DNA from: Amycolatopsis albispora
GTDB taxonomy: Bacteria; Actinomycetota; Actinomycetes; Mycobacteriales; Pseudonocardiaceae
DNA length: 64,000 nt
Reading direction: 5' to 3'
NCBI RefSeq assembly: GCF_003312875.1
Contig: NZ_CP015163.1
Coordinates: 5,890,001-5,954,000, forward strand
The translations under genes and the position numbers were made by a program. Below the pieces are notes generated by a model that saw nothing but the letters and a program-made list of their open reading frames with translations, ran no database searches and was not told the DNA's origin. This document shows positions 24,690 through 33,553 of the stretch, piece after piece (position 1 is the first letter of the stretch; each line of letters begins with the position of its first letter).

Positions 24690-25922
24690 TTAGAGGCCGA
24701 GCCCGTCGGTCAGGTCGCCGACCACCGGCAGGTTGCCCACCTGCGGGGCCAGGTCGCCCACCGGGGTGTTCTCGACCAGGCCGCCGACCGGGCTGTCCTG
24801 GACGGCGCCGGTGACGGAGCTGGTGACGTCGCCGACCGCGCCGGTGACCTCGCCGACCGCGGGCAGCTCGTTCGCGACCGGGAGGTCGACGGGCAGCTCG
24901 GTGGGCAGCTCGGTCGGGAGGCTGGTGGGCAGCGCCGACAGGTCGGTCGGCAGGTCCACCGGCAGCGCGGAGGTCAGGTCGCCGAGGCCGTCGAGGCCGA
25001 ACGAGCCCAGCGCGGAGTCGGTCGGCAGCTCGGCCGGGAGGCTGGTGGGCACGTCCACCGGCAGGGCCGAGGTGACCTGGTCGATCGGCAGGGCCGAGGT
25101 GACGTCGTCCAGGCCGAACGAGCCCAGCGGCGAGTCGACCTGCAGGCTCAGCGCGTCGGCCGGGTTGCCGGTCAGGTCCGCGCCGACCTGGAGGCCCAGG
25201 TCGCCGACCGGGGTCTCGAGGCCGCCACCGACCGCGGCACCCTGGGTGCTCACGGCCAGCGCGCCGTCGCCACCGCCGAGCACGGTGTCGACCTCGGTGC
25301 TGCCGGCGAGCCCGTCGAGGCCACCGGCCGCGGCCAGGCCGACGCCCGCGGCGTCGGTGCCGACGCCACCGCTGGCGGCGAGGCCGTCGAGGCCGACCGC
25401 GGTCGCGCCCTGGGCGGCGAGGCTGTCGTTGCCGAAGCCGAGGCTGCCGGCCAGGCCCTCGGAGCCACCGGCGGTGGCCAGGCCCAGGTCACCCAGCGCG
25501 GTGCCGACGCCCTGGCTGGCGGCGAACTCGGTGCCGTCGGCGGCGATGGCGCTGCCGCCGGTGAGGAGCTCGTTGGCGAAGCCGAAGCTGTTGGCGAACG
25601 CGCCGTCCTCGGCCTGCGTGGCGGAAGCGAAGTCACCCAGCAGCGGGGCGACCTGGCCGGTCACCTGGTGGGCGAAGAACTCGAGGGTCTGCACGGCGCT
25701 CTCGGCACCGTCGGTCGGCAGCGCGCCGAGCAGGTCGGTGACGGGCAGCCCGGCCTGGTCGGCGACCAGCGGCAGCACCTCCTGCACGTCCTGCGCGGTG
25801 ACGTCACCCAGGCCGGCGTCGCTCAGCACGGCGGTGGGGTCGGCGGCGAAGGCGGACCGGGCAGCGTCGTCGGTCAGCAGGTTGAGCACGAAGTCGTGCA
25901 GGGTCACGTCCTGGAGAGACAA
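24690..25922 (-). CDS. IniB N-terminal domain protein with low-complexity repeats
   Basis: 410 residues from TTG 25922. GAGGAG lies 7 bases before this TTG, whereas the in-frame ATG at 25937 overlaps that site and has none of its own. The first 90 residues (LHDFVLNLLTDDAARSAFAADPTAVL) match the IniB N-terminal domain, known from the isoniazid-induced iniBAC operon. The rest is built from G/A/L-rich and P-T/S-L-P repeats (LPTSLPTELPTELPVDLPV and similar), with no signal peptide. No iniA- or iniC-type dynamin gene is adjacent, so it is an orphan. Likely envelope-associated or structural; function unknown. Confidence 0.8.
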   Translation of the reverse strand: MSLQDVTLHDFVLNLLTDDAARSAFAADPTAVLSDAGLGDVTAQDVQEVLPLVADQAGLPVTDLLGALPTDGAESAVQTLEFFAHQVTGQVAPLLGDFASATQAEDGAFANSFGFANELLTGGSAIAADGTEFAASQGVGTALGDLGLATAGGSEGLAGSLGFGNDSLAAQGATAVGLDGLAASGGVGTDAAGVGLAAAGGLDGLAGSTEVDTVLGGGDGALAVSTQGAAVGGGLETPVGDLGLQVGADLTGNPADALSLQVDSPLGSFGLDDVTSALPIDQVTSALPVDVPTSLPAELPTDSALGSFGLDGLGDLTSALPVDLPTDLSALPTSLPTELPTELPVDLPVANELPAVGEVTGAVGDVTSSVTGAVQDSPVGGLVENTPVGDLAPQVGNLPVVGDLTDGLGL

Positions 25923-26186
25923 GGTCGAACTCCTCATAGGCGGGAAAAGCGTCCAGGCACGACGGCGAAAACCGGCCCGCGTGCCGGGACTGACGTTATG
26001 GACTCGAGACCGAACGGTCATCGGGGATCACACGCGGCGATCCCCCTCATCCGAACGAGGGGACACCTACTCACCCATTAGGGGGTTAGGGGATCACCAA
26101 CTGGGTGGGCGTCCCCAACTGCGAGTTTTCCCACCGCACGCCCGGGTGGTTCCGGGGGGTGAGGGGCACCGTGACAGCATGACGCG

Positions 26187-27578
26187 GTGCTCCGACCTGA
26201 TCAACTGCGCTGGACCGGCCTCGCCGGGGTGCTGCTGCTCGTGGTGACCTCGCTGGTCAAGGGCGGCGCGCCGGTACTGGCGGCCGGGGTGGCCGGGATG
26301 GGGCTGCTGGTGCTGGCCTGGTTCCTGCTCGGCCGGGCCGAGGAGCTGCCGGACGCGCGGTGGCTGCGGTGGACGCTGGCGCTGTGGACGGTGCCGCTGC
26401 TCGCCGCCCCGCCGCTGTTCAGCGGGGATCTGCACAGTTATCTGGCGCAGGGGGAGATCGCCGCGCGCGGGCTCGACCCGTACACGATCGGCCCGGCGAC
26501 GGGTCTCGGCGAGGCGTCCGCGATGACCGAGCGGGTGAGCGGCTACTGGCGTGACTCGCCGTCGCCGTACGGTCCGCTGTTCACCGAGTTCCAGGCGTGG
26601 ATCGCCGGGATCGTCGGCGAGAACCCGGTCGCCGGCCTGCTGGCGCACCGGTTCGTCGAGGTGGCGGGCCTGCTGATGATCGTCTGGGCGGTGCCGCGGC
26701 TGGCCGCGCTGGCCGGTGTGCCCGAGCGGACGGCGCTGTGGCTCGGCGTGCTGAACCCGCTGGTGCTGTGGCACTTCGTGGCCGGGGTGCACAACGACTC
26801 GCTGATGCTGGGGCTCATGCTGGCGGGCACCGCGCTCGCGCTGGACGCGCTGGCGGGCCGGATCGAATGGGCGAAGCTGACCGTCGGCGTGCTGCTGGTC
26901 ACCGCGGGCGCGCTGGTGAAGCTGCCCGCGATCGTCGCGCTGGCGGTGATCGGCACCGCGCTGGCGCGGCGGTACGGCGCCACCTTCCGCCGGCTGGTGG
27001 CCTGGGGTGGGGTGATGGCGCTGACCATGGCCTTCGTCGCGACGGCGGTGTCGGTCGGCACCGGCTTCGGCTTCGGCTGGGTGCGGACGCTGACCACGTC
27101 CGGCACGGTGAACAGCTGGATGGCCCCGACGAACTGGTTCGGCTTCCTGCTTGGTGGTGCCGGTTCGCTGTTCGGGGCGAGCATCACGCAGACCATGATC
27201 GGCGTCGGCAAGCTCATCGGATACGCGGTGATCATCGCGGGTGTGGGCCTGGTCATCCACCGCCAGCTGACCGGTCGGCTGGCCGCCGTGCCCGCTTTGG
27301 GCGCGATGCTGGGTTTTGTGGTGGTCTTCGGGCCGGTGGTGCAACCCTGGTATGTGCTGTGGGCGGCGATCCCGCTGGCCGCCAGCCTGCCCGCGGGTCG
27401 GCTGAGGACTTGGCTGGCGGTGGGCCTGGGGGTTTTCTCGGTACTCCTGCCGCCGCTTTCGGGGAACGTCCTGTCCCTGATCACCGGCTACCTGGGCGGT
27501 GCCCTTCTGGTCGGCTTCGCCTACTTCGCGCTGACCCGCGCCCCACAACGCACAGCCGCACCAGCCGCGACCCCCTGA
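26187..27578 (+). CDS. mptB: polyprenol-phosphate-mannose alpha-1,6-mannosyltransferase, MptB-like
   Basis: 463 residues, with hydrophobic segments along its whole length. The first external loop has SGDLHSYLAQGEIAARGLDPY with the acidic residue of GT-C glycosyltransferases, followed by SPYGPLFTEF and HNDSLML, all typical of MptB. The enzyme extends the alpha-1,6-mannan core of lipomannan, using polyprenyl-phosphomannose at the outer face of the membrane. GTG 26187 is the best start. It stands alone and is followed by a 15-bp hairpin terminator shared with the opposing tRNA-Ser gene. Confidence 0.9.
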   Translation: MLRPDQLRWTGLAGVLLLVVTSLVKGGAPVLAAGVAGMGLLVLAWFLLGRAEELPDARWLRWTLALWTVPLLAAPPLFSGDLHSYLAQGEIAARGLDPYTIGPATGLGEASAMTERVSGYWRDSPSPYGPLFTEFQAWIAGIVGENPVAGLLAHRFVEVAGLLMIVWAVPRLAALAGVPERTALWLGVLNPLVLWHFVAGVHNDSLMLGLMLAGTALALDALAGRIEWAKLTVGVLLVTAGALVKLPAIVALAVIGTALARRYGATFRRLVAWGGVMALTMAFVATAVSVGTGFGFGWVRTLTTSGTVNSWMAPTNWFGFLLGGAGSLFGASITQTMIGVGKLIGYAVIIAGVGLVIHRQLTGRLAAVPALGAMLGFVVVFGPVVQPWYVLWAAIPLAASLPAGRLRTWLAVGLGVFSVLLPPLSGNVLSLITGYLGGALLVGFAYFALTRAPQRTAAPAATP

Positions 27579-27618
27579 TCCGTCCTATTTGGACACACGC
27601 GGCAAGCCCGCGCACGAC

Positions 27619-27652
27619 AAAGCCCCCGCCTGGCGGACCAGGCGGGGGCTTT
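27619..27652. terminator. 15-bp hairpin terminator between mptB and tRNA-Ser
   Basis: AAAGCCCCCGCCTGG (27619-27633) pairs perfectly with 27638-27652 around a 4-base loop. A-tracts and T-tracts at both ends allow termination in either direction, for mptB on plus and tRNA-Ser on minus. Confidence 0.9.
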
Positions 27653-27654
27653 GG

Positions 27655-27745
27655 TGGCGGTAGCGGTGGGATTTGAACCCACGGACGGGGGTTACCCGTC
27701 ACACGCTTTCGAGGCGTGCTCCTTCGGCCGCTCGGACACGCTACC
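27655..27745 (-). tRNA. tRNA-Ser (anticodon CGA)
   Basis: On the minus strand acceptor GGTAGCG pairs with CGCTACC. TG at positions 8-9 and TCCGAGCGGCC D arm follow. The anticodon stem CACGC/GCGTG encloses CTCGAAA, giving CGA. A long variable arm, GTGGGTTCAAATCCCAC T arm, discriminator G and encoded CCA end the gene. It reads UCG codons. Confidence 0.96.
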
Positions 27746-27793
27746 GCCGACTAGGTTACTGCATGCCCTCTCGAGCGGTCATCCGGGGGCGCC

Positions 27794-27994
27794 TCAGCGG
27801 TCGCGCTTCAGGTCCTGCACCGCGCCCTTGGCCTTGTCCCTCAGGTCGTGACTGGCCTCCTTGACCTGCCCCTCGGTCTGGTCCGCCTTGCCCGAGTCGC
27901 GCAGGTCCTCGTTGTCCGTGGCGTGGCCGAGCTTCTCCTTGGCCGCGCCCACCGCCTGCTGCGCCTTGTCCTTGGCCTTGTCCACGAAGCTCAT
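27794..27994 (-). CDS. CsbD-family stress protein
   Basis: 66 residues, highly charged: MSFVDKAKDKAQQAVGAAKEK, then DSGKADQTEGQVKEASHDLRDKAKG. This is the CsbD pattern, general stress proteins of unknown activity, often SigB-dependent in Gram-positive bacteria. AAGGAGGAG lies just before the ATG, a strong ribosome site suggesting high expression. It stands alone, between tRNA-Ser and tadA. Confidence 0.92.
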   Translation of the reverse strand: MSFVDKAKDKAQQAVGAAKEKLGHATDNEDLRDSGKADQTEGQVKEASHDLRDKAKGAVQDLKRDR

Positions 27995-28057
27995 CGGGGC
28001 TCCTCCTTCGTTGTGGTCCTACCCGGGTACCCACCACGATGTGGAACAACCAGACGA

Positions 28058-28522
28058 TCACTCGCCGGGGTGAGCGCGGCGGCCCGCGAAGAACTCGGCC
28101 AGCAACGCCGCGCACTCCGCCTCCAGCACCCCGCCGTAGACCTCCGGCCGGTGGTTCAACCGCGGATCCCGCACCACGTCCCACAGCGAGCCGACCGCGC
28201 CCGTCCGCGGCTCCCACGCGCCGAAGACCAGCCGCGACACGCGCGAAAGGACCAGCGCGCCGGCGCACATGGTGCACGGCTCGACCGTCACCGCGAGCGT
28301 GCAGCCGTCCAGCCGCCAGCCGTCACCGAAAACGCGTGCCGCCGAGCGCAGGGCCAGCACTTCCGCGTGCGCCGTCGGGTCGCCGAGTTCTTCGCGGGCG
28401 TTGCGCGCGCGGGCCAGCACCGAGCCGTCCGGGGCGAACACCACCGCGCCGATCGGCACGTCGTCGCTGGTGAACGCCTCGCGCGCGACCTCGATGGCGG
28501 GTCGCACCAAGCCCTCGAACAT
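28058..28522 (-). CDS. tadA: tRNA-specific adenosine deaminase
   Basis: 154 residues. The zinc/catalytic motif HAEVLAL and the PCTMCAG cysteine pair are present, with the VFGAWEPRTGAVGS loop of TadA. It converts A34 to inosine in tRNA-Arg(ACG), so that one tRNA reads several codons. ATG 28522 (or GTG 28525) overlaps the stop of the upstream partner gene, a conserved actinobacterial arrangement that suggests the two proteins act together. Confidence 0.95.
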   Translation of the reverse strand: MFEGLVRPAIEVAREAFTSDDVPIGAVVFAPDGSVLARARNAREELGDPTAHAEVLALRSAARVFGDGWRLDGCTLAVTVEPCTMCAGALVLSRVSRLVFGAWEPRTGAVGSLWDVVRDPRLNHRPEVYGGVLEAECAALLAEFFAGRRAHPGE

Positions 28523-29004
28523 CACACTTCGTCGAGCAGCTTCGCGAACTCGTCACCGAAGCCGCAGCGCTGCGCGATCATCAGGAGCTGCTCGTCGGGG
28601 TAGCGGTCCACCTCACCGACGATCACCTCCAGCTCGGCGCCGGGCAGGCCGAAGTCGGCGAGGATCTCCAGGTCGCCTTCCGGCCAGATGGCGTCGTCGT
28701 CCTCCTCCGGCGGATCGACCCGCAGCAGGTCGAGCACGTCGGCGGCGATGTCGTAGTCCAGCGCCGCCGCGGCGTCCGACAGCAGCAGCGACGCGCCGCG
28801 CGGGCTCGGCCGCACGATCACGAAGAACTCGTCGTCCACCGCCAGCAGGCCGAAAACGGCCCCGGTGGAGCGCATCTTCGCCAGCTCGGTGATCGCGGCG
28901 TCCAGCTCCGCCAGTGCCCCGGTGTCCAGCTGCGAACACCGCCAACGGCCGTCTTCGCGCACCACGGCCACCGCGAACCCGGTGATCGCCTCCTGCCCCG
29001 CCAT
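28522..29004 (-). CDS. tRNA adenosine deaminase-associated protein
   Basis: 160 residues. It matches the actinobacterial family always found next to tadA: GFAVAVVREDGRWRCSQLD at the N-terminus, a central acidic patch DPPEEDDDAIWPEGDLEILADFGLP and the C-terminal YPDEQLLMIAQRCGFGDEFAKLLDE. Its biochemical role is not established; an auxiliary role in tRNA editing is inferred from the linkage. The stop overlaps the tadA start. It is divergent from the amidohydrolase gene. Confidence 0.92.
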   Translation of the reverse strand: MAGQEAITGFAVAVVREDGRWRCSQLDTGALAELDAAITELAKMRSTGAVFGLLAVDDEFFVIVRPSPRGASLLLSDAAAALDYDIAADVLDLLRVDPPEEDDDAIWPEGDLEILADFGLPGAELEVIVGEVDRYPDEQLLMIAQRCGFGDEFAKLLDEV

Positions 29005-29082
29005 GCGCACACCGTATACCGCGTGCCGACCACGCTGCGCCCGCAAAACACGCCGTTTCCCGACTGGTGCCACTATCGGGAC

Positions 29083-30321
29083 ATGAGCCCTTCCGGTCCC
29101 ACCGATCTGCCGCCCCTGCCGGGCGCCCGTTTCGCCGGGCTGCTGGCCGCGGCCAAGGCGTTGCAACCGAAAACCGTCGACCTGCGGCGCAAGCTGCACC
29201 GGCACCCCGAGCAGGGCCTGCACCTGCCGAAAACCCAGGCCGCGATCGAGCAGGCGCTCGACGGCCTGCCGCTGGAGATCACCCGCGGCAAGTCGACCAC
29301 CGCGCTGACCGCGGTGCTGCGCGGCTCCCGGCCCGGCCCGTCCGTGCTGCTGCGCGGTGACATGGACGCGCTGCCGCTCACCGAGGACACCGGACTGGAC
29401 TACGCCTCCGAGGTCGAGGGCACCATGCACGCCTGCGGGCACGACACGCACGTCGCGATGCTCGCGTCGGCCGCGCACCTGCTCGCCGACCGCGTCGACG
29501 ACCTGGCCGGTTCCGTCGTGTTCATGTTCCAGCCCGGCGAAGAGGGCTACCACGGCGCGCGCCACATGATCCACGAAGGCGTGCTCGATGCCGCCGGTGA
29601 GCAGGTCAGCGCGGCCTTCGCACTGCACACCTACGCGAACGCCGAATCGGGGAGGATCCTCACCCGGCACGGGCCGATCCTGGCTTCGGCCGACAGCTTC
29701 AGCGTCCGGGTGATCGGCAAGGGCGGCCACGGCTCGGCCCCGCACCAGGCGCTCGACCCGGTGCCGGCGGCCGCCGCGATGGTCGGCGCGCTGCAGACGA
29801 TGATCACGCGCCGGGTCAGCGTGTTCGACCCGGCGGTGCTCTCGGTGACGCGCATCTCGGCGGGCACCACCACCAACATCATTCCGGAGACCGCCGAGCT
29901 GGAAGGCACCATCCGCACGCTGTCCGAGCGCACGCGCGCGCTCGTGCGGGCCGAGCTGCCGAAGGTCTGCGAGGGCGTCGGCGCCGCGCACGGCTGCCGG
30001 GTGCTGGTGGACATCGAGCCCGGCTATCCGGTCACCGCCAACGATCCCGGCCAGGCGGACCTGGTGAACGCGCTGGCCGAGGAGGTGCTCGGTGTGCAGT
30101 ACGCCCAGCCGATGCCGGAGCCGATCATGGGCGCCGAGGACTTCTCCTATGTCCTGCAACGGGTTCCGGGGGCCTTCGCGTTCATCGGCGCGTGCCCGCC
30201 GGAGACCTCTTTGGACGAGGTGGCGCCGAACCACTCGAACCGCGTGCGGTACGACGAGGAGGCGATGGCGAACGGCGTGGCGATGCACGCCGCCTTCGCG
30301 CTGGCGCACCTGGGCTCGTAG
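29083..30321 (+). CDS. M20-family amidohydrolase
   Basis: 412 residues. The catalytic domain has LRRKLHRHPEQGL, LLRGDMDALPLTEDTG, MHACGHDTHVAML and FQPGEEGYHGARHMI, the metal-binding set of M20D enzymes. A dimerisation insert (about 195-305) follows, and MGAEDFSYVLQRVPGAF closes the site. Such enzymes hydrolyse N-acyl amino acids, hippurate or indole-acetyl amino acids; the substrate here is not determined. It starts a plus-strand pair with tyrA, 10 bases apart. Confidence 0.93.
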   Translation: MSPSGPTDLPPLPGARFAGLLAAAKALQPKTVDLRRKLHRHPEQGLHLPKTQAAIEQALDGLPLEITRGKSTTALTAVLRGSRPGPSVLLRGDMDALPLTEDTGLDYASEVEGTMHACGHDTHVAMLASAAHLLADRVDDLAGSVVFMFQPGEEGYHGARHMIHEGVLDAAGEQVSAAFALHTYANAESGRILTRHGPILASADSFSVRVIGKGGHGSAPHQALDPVPAAAAMVGALQTMITRRVSVFDPAVLSVTRISAGTTTNIIPETAELEGTIRTLSERTRALVRAELPKVCEGVGAAHGCRVLVDIEPGYPVTANDPGQADLVNALAEEVLGVQYAQPMPEPIMGAEDFSYVLQRVPGAFAFIGACPPETSLDEVAPNHSNRVRYDEEAMANGVAMHAAFALAHLGS

Positions 30322-30331
30322 AACTGGCACT

Positions 30332-31309
30332 ATGTCCCCCGTGCGAGACGTCTGCGTGATCGGGCTCGGGTTGATCGGCGGTTCGGTGCTGCGTGCCGCC
30401 GCCGCGGCGAAGAGGACGGTGTGGGGTGCCACCACGTCCGAATCGGACGCCGCGGCGGCGAGAGCGCAGGGCTACGACGCGGAAACCGACGTGGCCGCGG
30501 CGCTGCGCCGGGCCGCCGAAGCCGACGCCATGGTGGTGCTCGCGGTGCCGTTGACCGTCGTCGACGAGACCCTGCACCTGCTGGCCGAGCACGCACCGAA
30601 CGCGCTGCTCACCGACGTGACCAGCGTGAAGGGCCCGGTGCTGCGAGCGGTCCGCCGCTGGGCGCCCGAAGCGAGGTACGTCGGCGGGCACCCGATGGCG
30701 GGCACGTCGCGGTCCGGTTGGGACGCCGGTGACGCGGAGCTGTTCCAGGGTGCGGCCTGGGTGGTCGAAATCGAAGACGACACCGACCTGGCGCTGTGGG
30801 CCGAGGTCGCCGAGTTCGCCGTTTCGCTGGGAGCGCACGTGGTGCCGCTCTCGGCAGCGGCGCACGACGAGGCCGTGGCGCGGATCTCCCACCTGCCGCA
30901 CCTGCTCGCCGCGGTGCTCTCGGCAGTCGGCGCGGAGGGCGGTCCGGTGGCGATGGCGCTGGCGGCCGGTTCGTTCCGGGACGGCACGCGGGTCGCGGGC
31001 AGCCGCCCCGAACTGGTCCGGGCGATGACGGAGGGCAACCGGGAGGCGCTGCTCTCGGTACTCGACGACGCGCTGGGCAGGCTGGGCGCCGCGCGCGGCT
31101 CACTGGCGTCGACCGGCGGGCTGGCCAAGACCATCGAGGCCGGTCACCAGGGTTCGCTGGCCTTCGCCGAGCACCGCGAGCAGGACCGGGCCGGCGTCCA
31201 GCTGAGTCTTTCGGCACCGGACGCCAGGGAGGCGTTGCGTGCGCTCGGCGAACGGGGCGGCCGGATCACCGGTATCTCCGGCGACCAGGCCACCGCCGAA
31301 TCAAGCTGA
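30332..31309 (+). CDS. tyrA: prephenate dehydrogenase
   Basis: 325 residues. The Rossmann start VCVIGLGLIGGSVLRAA, then LAVPLTVVDE, TDVTSVKGPV and the GGHPMAGTSRSGWDAG substrate loop define prephenate dehydrogenase, which makes 4-hydroxyphenylpyruvate for tyrosine. The HDEAVARISHLPHLLAA helix is also typical. There is no obvious ACT domain, so feedback control by tyrosine may be absent or unusual. It follows the amidohydrolase gene closely and ends 2 bases from the convergent Rv0909-like gene. Confidence 0.93.
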   Translation: MSPVRDVCVIGLGLIGGSVLRAAAAAKRTVWGATTSESDAAAARAQGYDAETDVAAALRRAAEADAMVVLAVPLTVVDETLHLLAEHAPNALLTDVTSVKGPVLRAVRRWAPEARYVGGHPMAGTSRSGWDAGDAELFQGAAWVVEIEDDTDLALWAEVAEFAVSLGAHVVPLSAAAHDEAVARISHLPHLLAAVLSAVGAEGGPVAMALAAGSFRDGTRVAGSRPELVRAMTEGNREALLSVLDDALGRLGAARGSLASTGGLAKTIEAGHQGSLAFAEHREQDRAGVQLSLSAPDAREALRALGERGGRITGISGDQATAESS

Positions 31310-31311
31310 GG

Positions 31312-31548
31312 TCACTGGGCGGGCGGGGGTGGTGGCGGCGTCTGGCCGCCCGGCTGCTCACCGCCGCCCTGGTTCTTGTGCAGGAAGCCCTTGGCCTTGC
31401 CGGTGGCGTTGTCGATCTTGTCCGAGTGCTTGCCGAACTTCGACTTCGCCACCCCGCTGGCCTTGTCCAGGCCCTGTTCGATCTTGTCGCTGTTCTTCTC
31501 CAGCGCGTTCTTGGCCTTGTTCTTCAACTCGTCGAAGTTTATGCCCAT
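31312..31548 (-). CDS. Rv0909/MT0933-like antitoxin-type protein
   Basis: 78 residues. MGINFDELKNKAKNALEKNSDKIEQGLDKASG and the repeat KSKFGKHSDKIDNATGKAKG match the small charged Rv0909-like family, described in mycobacteria as antitoxins of the Rv0909/Rv0910 pair. The tail is a run of G, P and Q. No Rv0910-like (SRPBCC) toxin gene is next to it; the nearest SRPBCC gene is 21 kb away at 53183. It may instead be a general stress protein. Confidence 0.75.
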   Translation of the reverse strand: MGINFDELKNKAKNALEKNSDKIEQGLDKASGVAKSKFGKHSDKIDNATGKAKGFLHKNQGGGEQPGGQTPPPPPPAQ

Positions 31549-31591
31549 GTACCCATGAAACAGCAGTTCAGCGATACCGCAAGCCGGGGAC

Positions 31592-33541
31592 TCAGGTCCA
31601 GCGGTCGAGCAGGAAGCGCCGGACGAACCGCATCGGCGAGCGTTCGGTGAGATCCGGGCCGCGCACCGCGTCGAACACCGCGGTCAGCCCGTCCACCACC
31701 CCGGACAGCTGGTCACCGCCCGGCATGGCCATGCTCGCCGGTTCCCGTTGCTCCCGCACGGCCGCCGCCAGCTCGGTCAGCGCCGCGGTGATCTGCTCGA
31801 CCGCGGCCGGATCGGGGGGTGGCGCGCCGTGCTCGACGGTGACCACCACCTCGGTGACCGCGTCGGTGAACCGCTCCAGTTCGACGATCACCGGCCACCA
31901 CGCCACGGCCTGCCGTCCCGCCGCCGACGGTTCCACGATGACCTGCTGGAACGTGGTCCGCAGATCGGCCAGCGCCCGGTACGCGCGGCGGCGGCCCCGC
32001 GACCGCTCGGCCCGGTCGTCGGCCGAATCGACCGGCCGCAGCGCCCGCGACGCGTACTCGGTCACCTTGTCCAGCGCGTCGGCCAGCTGCCCGCCGACCC
32101 GCGGCCGCATGCTGCCCGGCCAGAGCAGGTAACCGAACAACAGCACGATGGCGCAGCCGAGCACGGTGTCCACCAGCCGCGCCAGCACCACCGACCAGTC
32201 GCCGTGGCTGGACAGGTCCATCTGCAGGATGATCAGCGGCGTGACGAAGGTGGCCAGCAGACCGTAGTTGCGCACCTTGCCGATGGCCACCCCGGCGGCG
32301 AACAACGCGCTGAACGCGACCAGCCACCAGCCCTGCGCGCCGAGGCCGAGCACCGCGGCGCCGATCGACACCCCGGCCACCGTGCCGAGCCCGCGCAGCA
32401 CCGCGCGCCCGAACACCGAGCCGAAGTCGGGCTTGAGCACGATGCCGACGGTCAGCGTGATCCAGTAGGACCGCTCGAACGGCACCAGCAGGCTGACCAC
32501 CTCGGCGATCGCCACGCACAGGGTCAGCCGCAGCGTCGCGCTCCAGGTCACCGGCCCGGCGAGCGAGCTGAGCCACTCGCGCAAGCGCTTGCGCAACGGG
32601 TCGGGTTCGCGGCGCTTGCGTTCCTTGCCCTTGCCGATCTTGACCAGCCCGGCCCGCAGCGCCACGGCCATCGGCTCGTCGCTTTCGAGTTCGGGCACCG
32701 GCGGCAGTTCGGCGTCCATCCGGACCGCCGTGGCCAGCCGGACCAGGTAGTCGATCAGCTCGCGCGGCGGCCGCTCCCCCGCGTTGACCATGGCCACCGA
32801 CGCCTCGACCGCCGGCGTGCTCGCCGACAGCAGGGTGAGCAGCTTGCGGTAGGTCTCGTCCCGCCCGGACAGCCACGACCGCGCGGTGAGCAGCCGGTCG
32901 TAGGCGGTGTTGAGCGCGGAGGTCAGCTGGTGGCGGGCGGCGCGCTGGGTGTCCTCGTCCTCGGCGGACAGCATGGCCGCCAGCTCGATGAACACCTGCG
33001 TGACCGCGGACCGCTCCGGTGAGGTCGCGCGGACCGTCCAGCCGAACAACGCCACGCCGAGTCCCCAGACCGCGCCCACCACAAAGCAGATCAGCGAGAT
33101 CTCGACCTGGACGCCGAGCAGGTGCTGCCCGGTGCCGAGCACGCAGAAGACGAACATCTGCAGCGCCGCGATGGACGCGTTGCTGCCCGCCGCGCTGATC
33201 AGCGCCGACAACGCGGCGACCACGATCACCACCGGCACCGACACCGCCGGATTGCCCCCGCTGAGCAGGCCCGCCGCGTACCCGGCGAAGGCGGCGACGG
33301 CCGCACCGGTGATGCGCCGCGCGCGGTAGCGGTACGGCCCGGCGGCCTCGGAGAGCACGGTCGGCAGCGCACCGGTGGAGACCACCGCGCCGAGCACGAT
33401 GTCCCCGAGCGCGAAGCCGATCGCCAGCGGCAGGGCCAGCGCGATCGGCGCGCGGATCGCGCGCGTCCACGGCACCGGGTCCGGCTTGCTGCGCAGGAGG
33501 TGCACGAGCCAGTTCGGGGCGGACAGATCGCGCGAGCTCAC
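31592..33541 (-). CDS. FUSC-family inner membrane protein (aromatic acid exporter type)
   Basis: 649 residues. Two blocks of hydrophobic segments (about 25-160 and 345-480) are separated by a cytosolic region of about 180 residues, and a C-terminal cytosolic tail of about 170 residues follows. This is the duplicated FUSC layout seen in AaeB/YccS-type proteins. Likely exports organic acids or related compounds. GTG 33541 is 12 bases after the SGNH hydrolase stop, and that gene overlaps the GbsR regulator, so regulator, hydrolase and exporter form one minus-strand operon. Confidence 0.87.
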   Translation of the reverse strand: MSSRDLSAPNWLVHLLRSKPDPVPWTRAIRAPIALALPLAIGFALGDIVLGAVVSTGALPTVLSEAAGPYRYRARRITGAAVAAFAGYAAGLLSGGNPAVSVPVVIVVAALSALISAAGSNASIAALQMFVFCVLGTGQHLLGVQVEISLICFVVGAVWGLGVALFGWTVRATSPERSAVTQVFIELAAMLSAEDEDTQRAARHQLTSALNTAYDRLLTARSWLSGRDETYRKLLTLLSASTPAVEASVAMVNAGERPPRELIDYLVRLATAVRMDAELPPVPELESDEPMAVALRAGLVKIGKGKERKRREPDPLRKRLREWLSSLAGPVTWSATLRLTLCVAIAEVVSLLVPFERSYWITLTVGIVLKPDFGSVFGRAVLRGLGTVAGVSIGAAVLGLGAQGWWLVAFSALFAAGVAIGKVRNYGLLATFVTPLIILQMDLSSHGDWSVVLARLVDTVLGCAIVLLFGYLLWPGSMRPRVGGQLADALDKVTEYASRALRPVDSADDRAERSRGRRRAYRALADLRTTFQQVIVEPSAAGRQAVAWWPVIVELERFTDAVTEVVVTVEHGAPPPDPAAVEQITAALTELAAAVREQREPASMAMPGGDQLSGVVDGLTAVFDAVRGPDLTERSPMRFVRRFLLDRWT

Positions 33542-33553
33542 GCGCTCACTGTC

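Noticed and set aside
24690..25620. Repeats in the IniB-like gene as a CRISPR array
   Set aside because: The repeats are in-frame, imperfect and of varying length, with no constant repeat and unique spacers, and they code for a P-T-L repeat protein.
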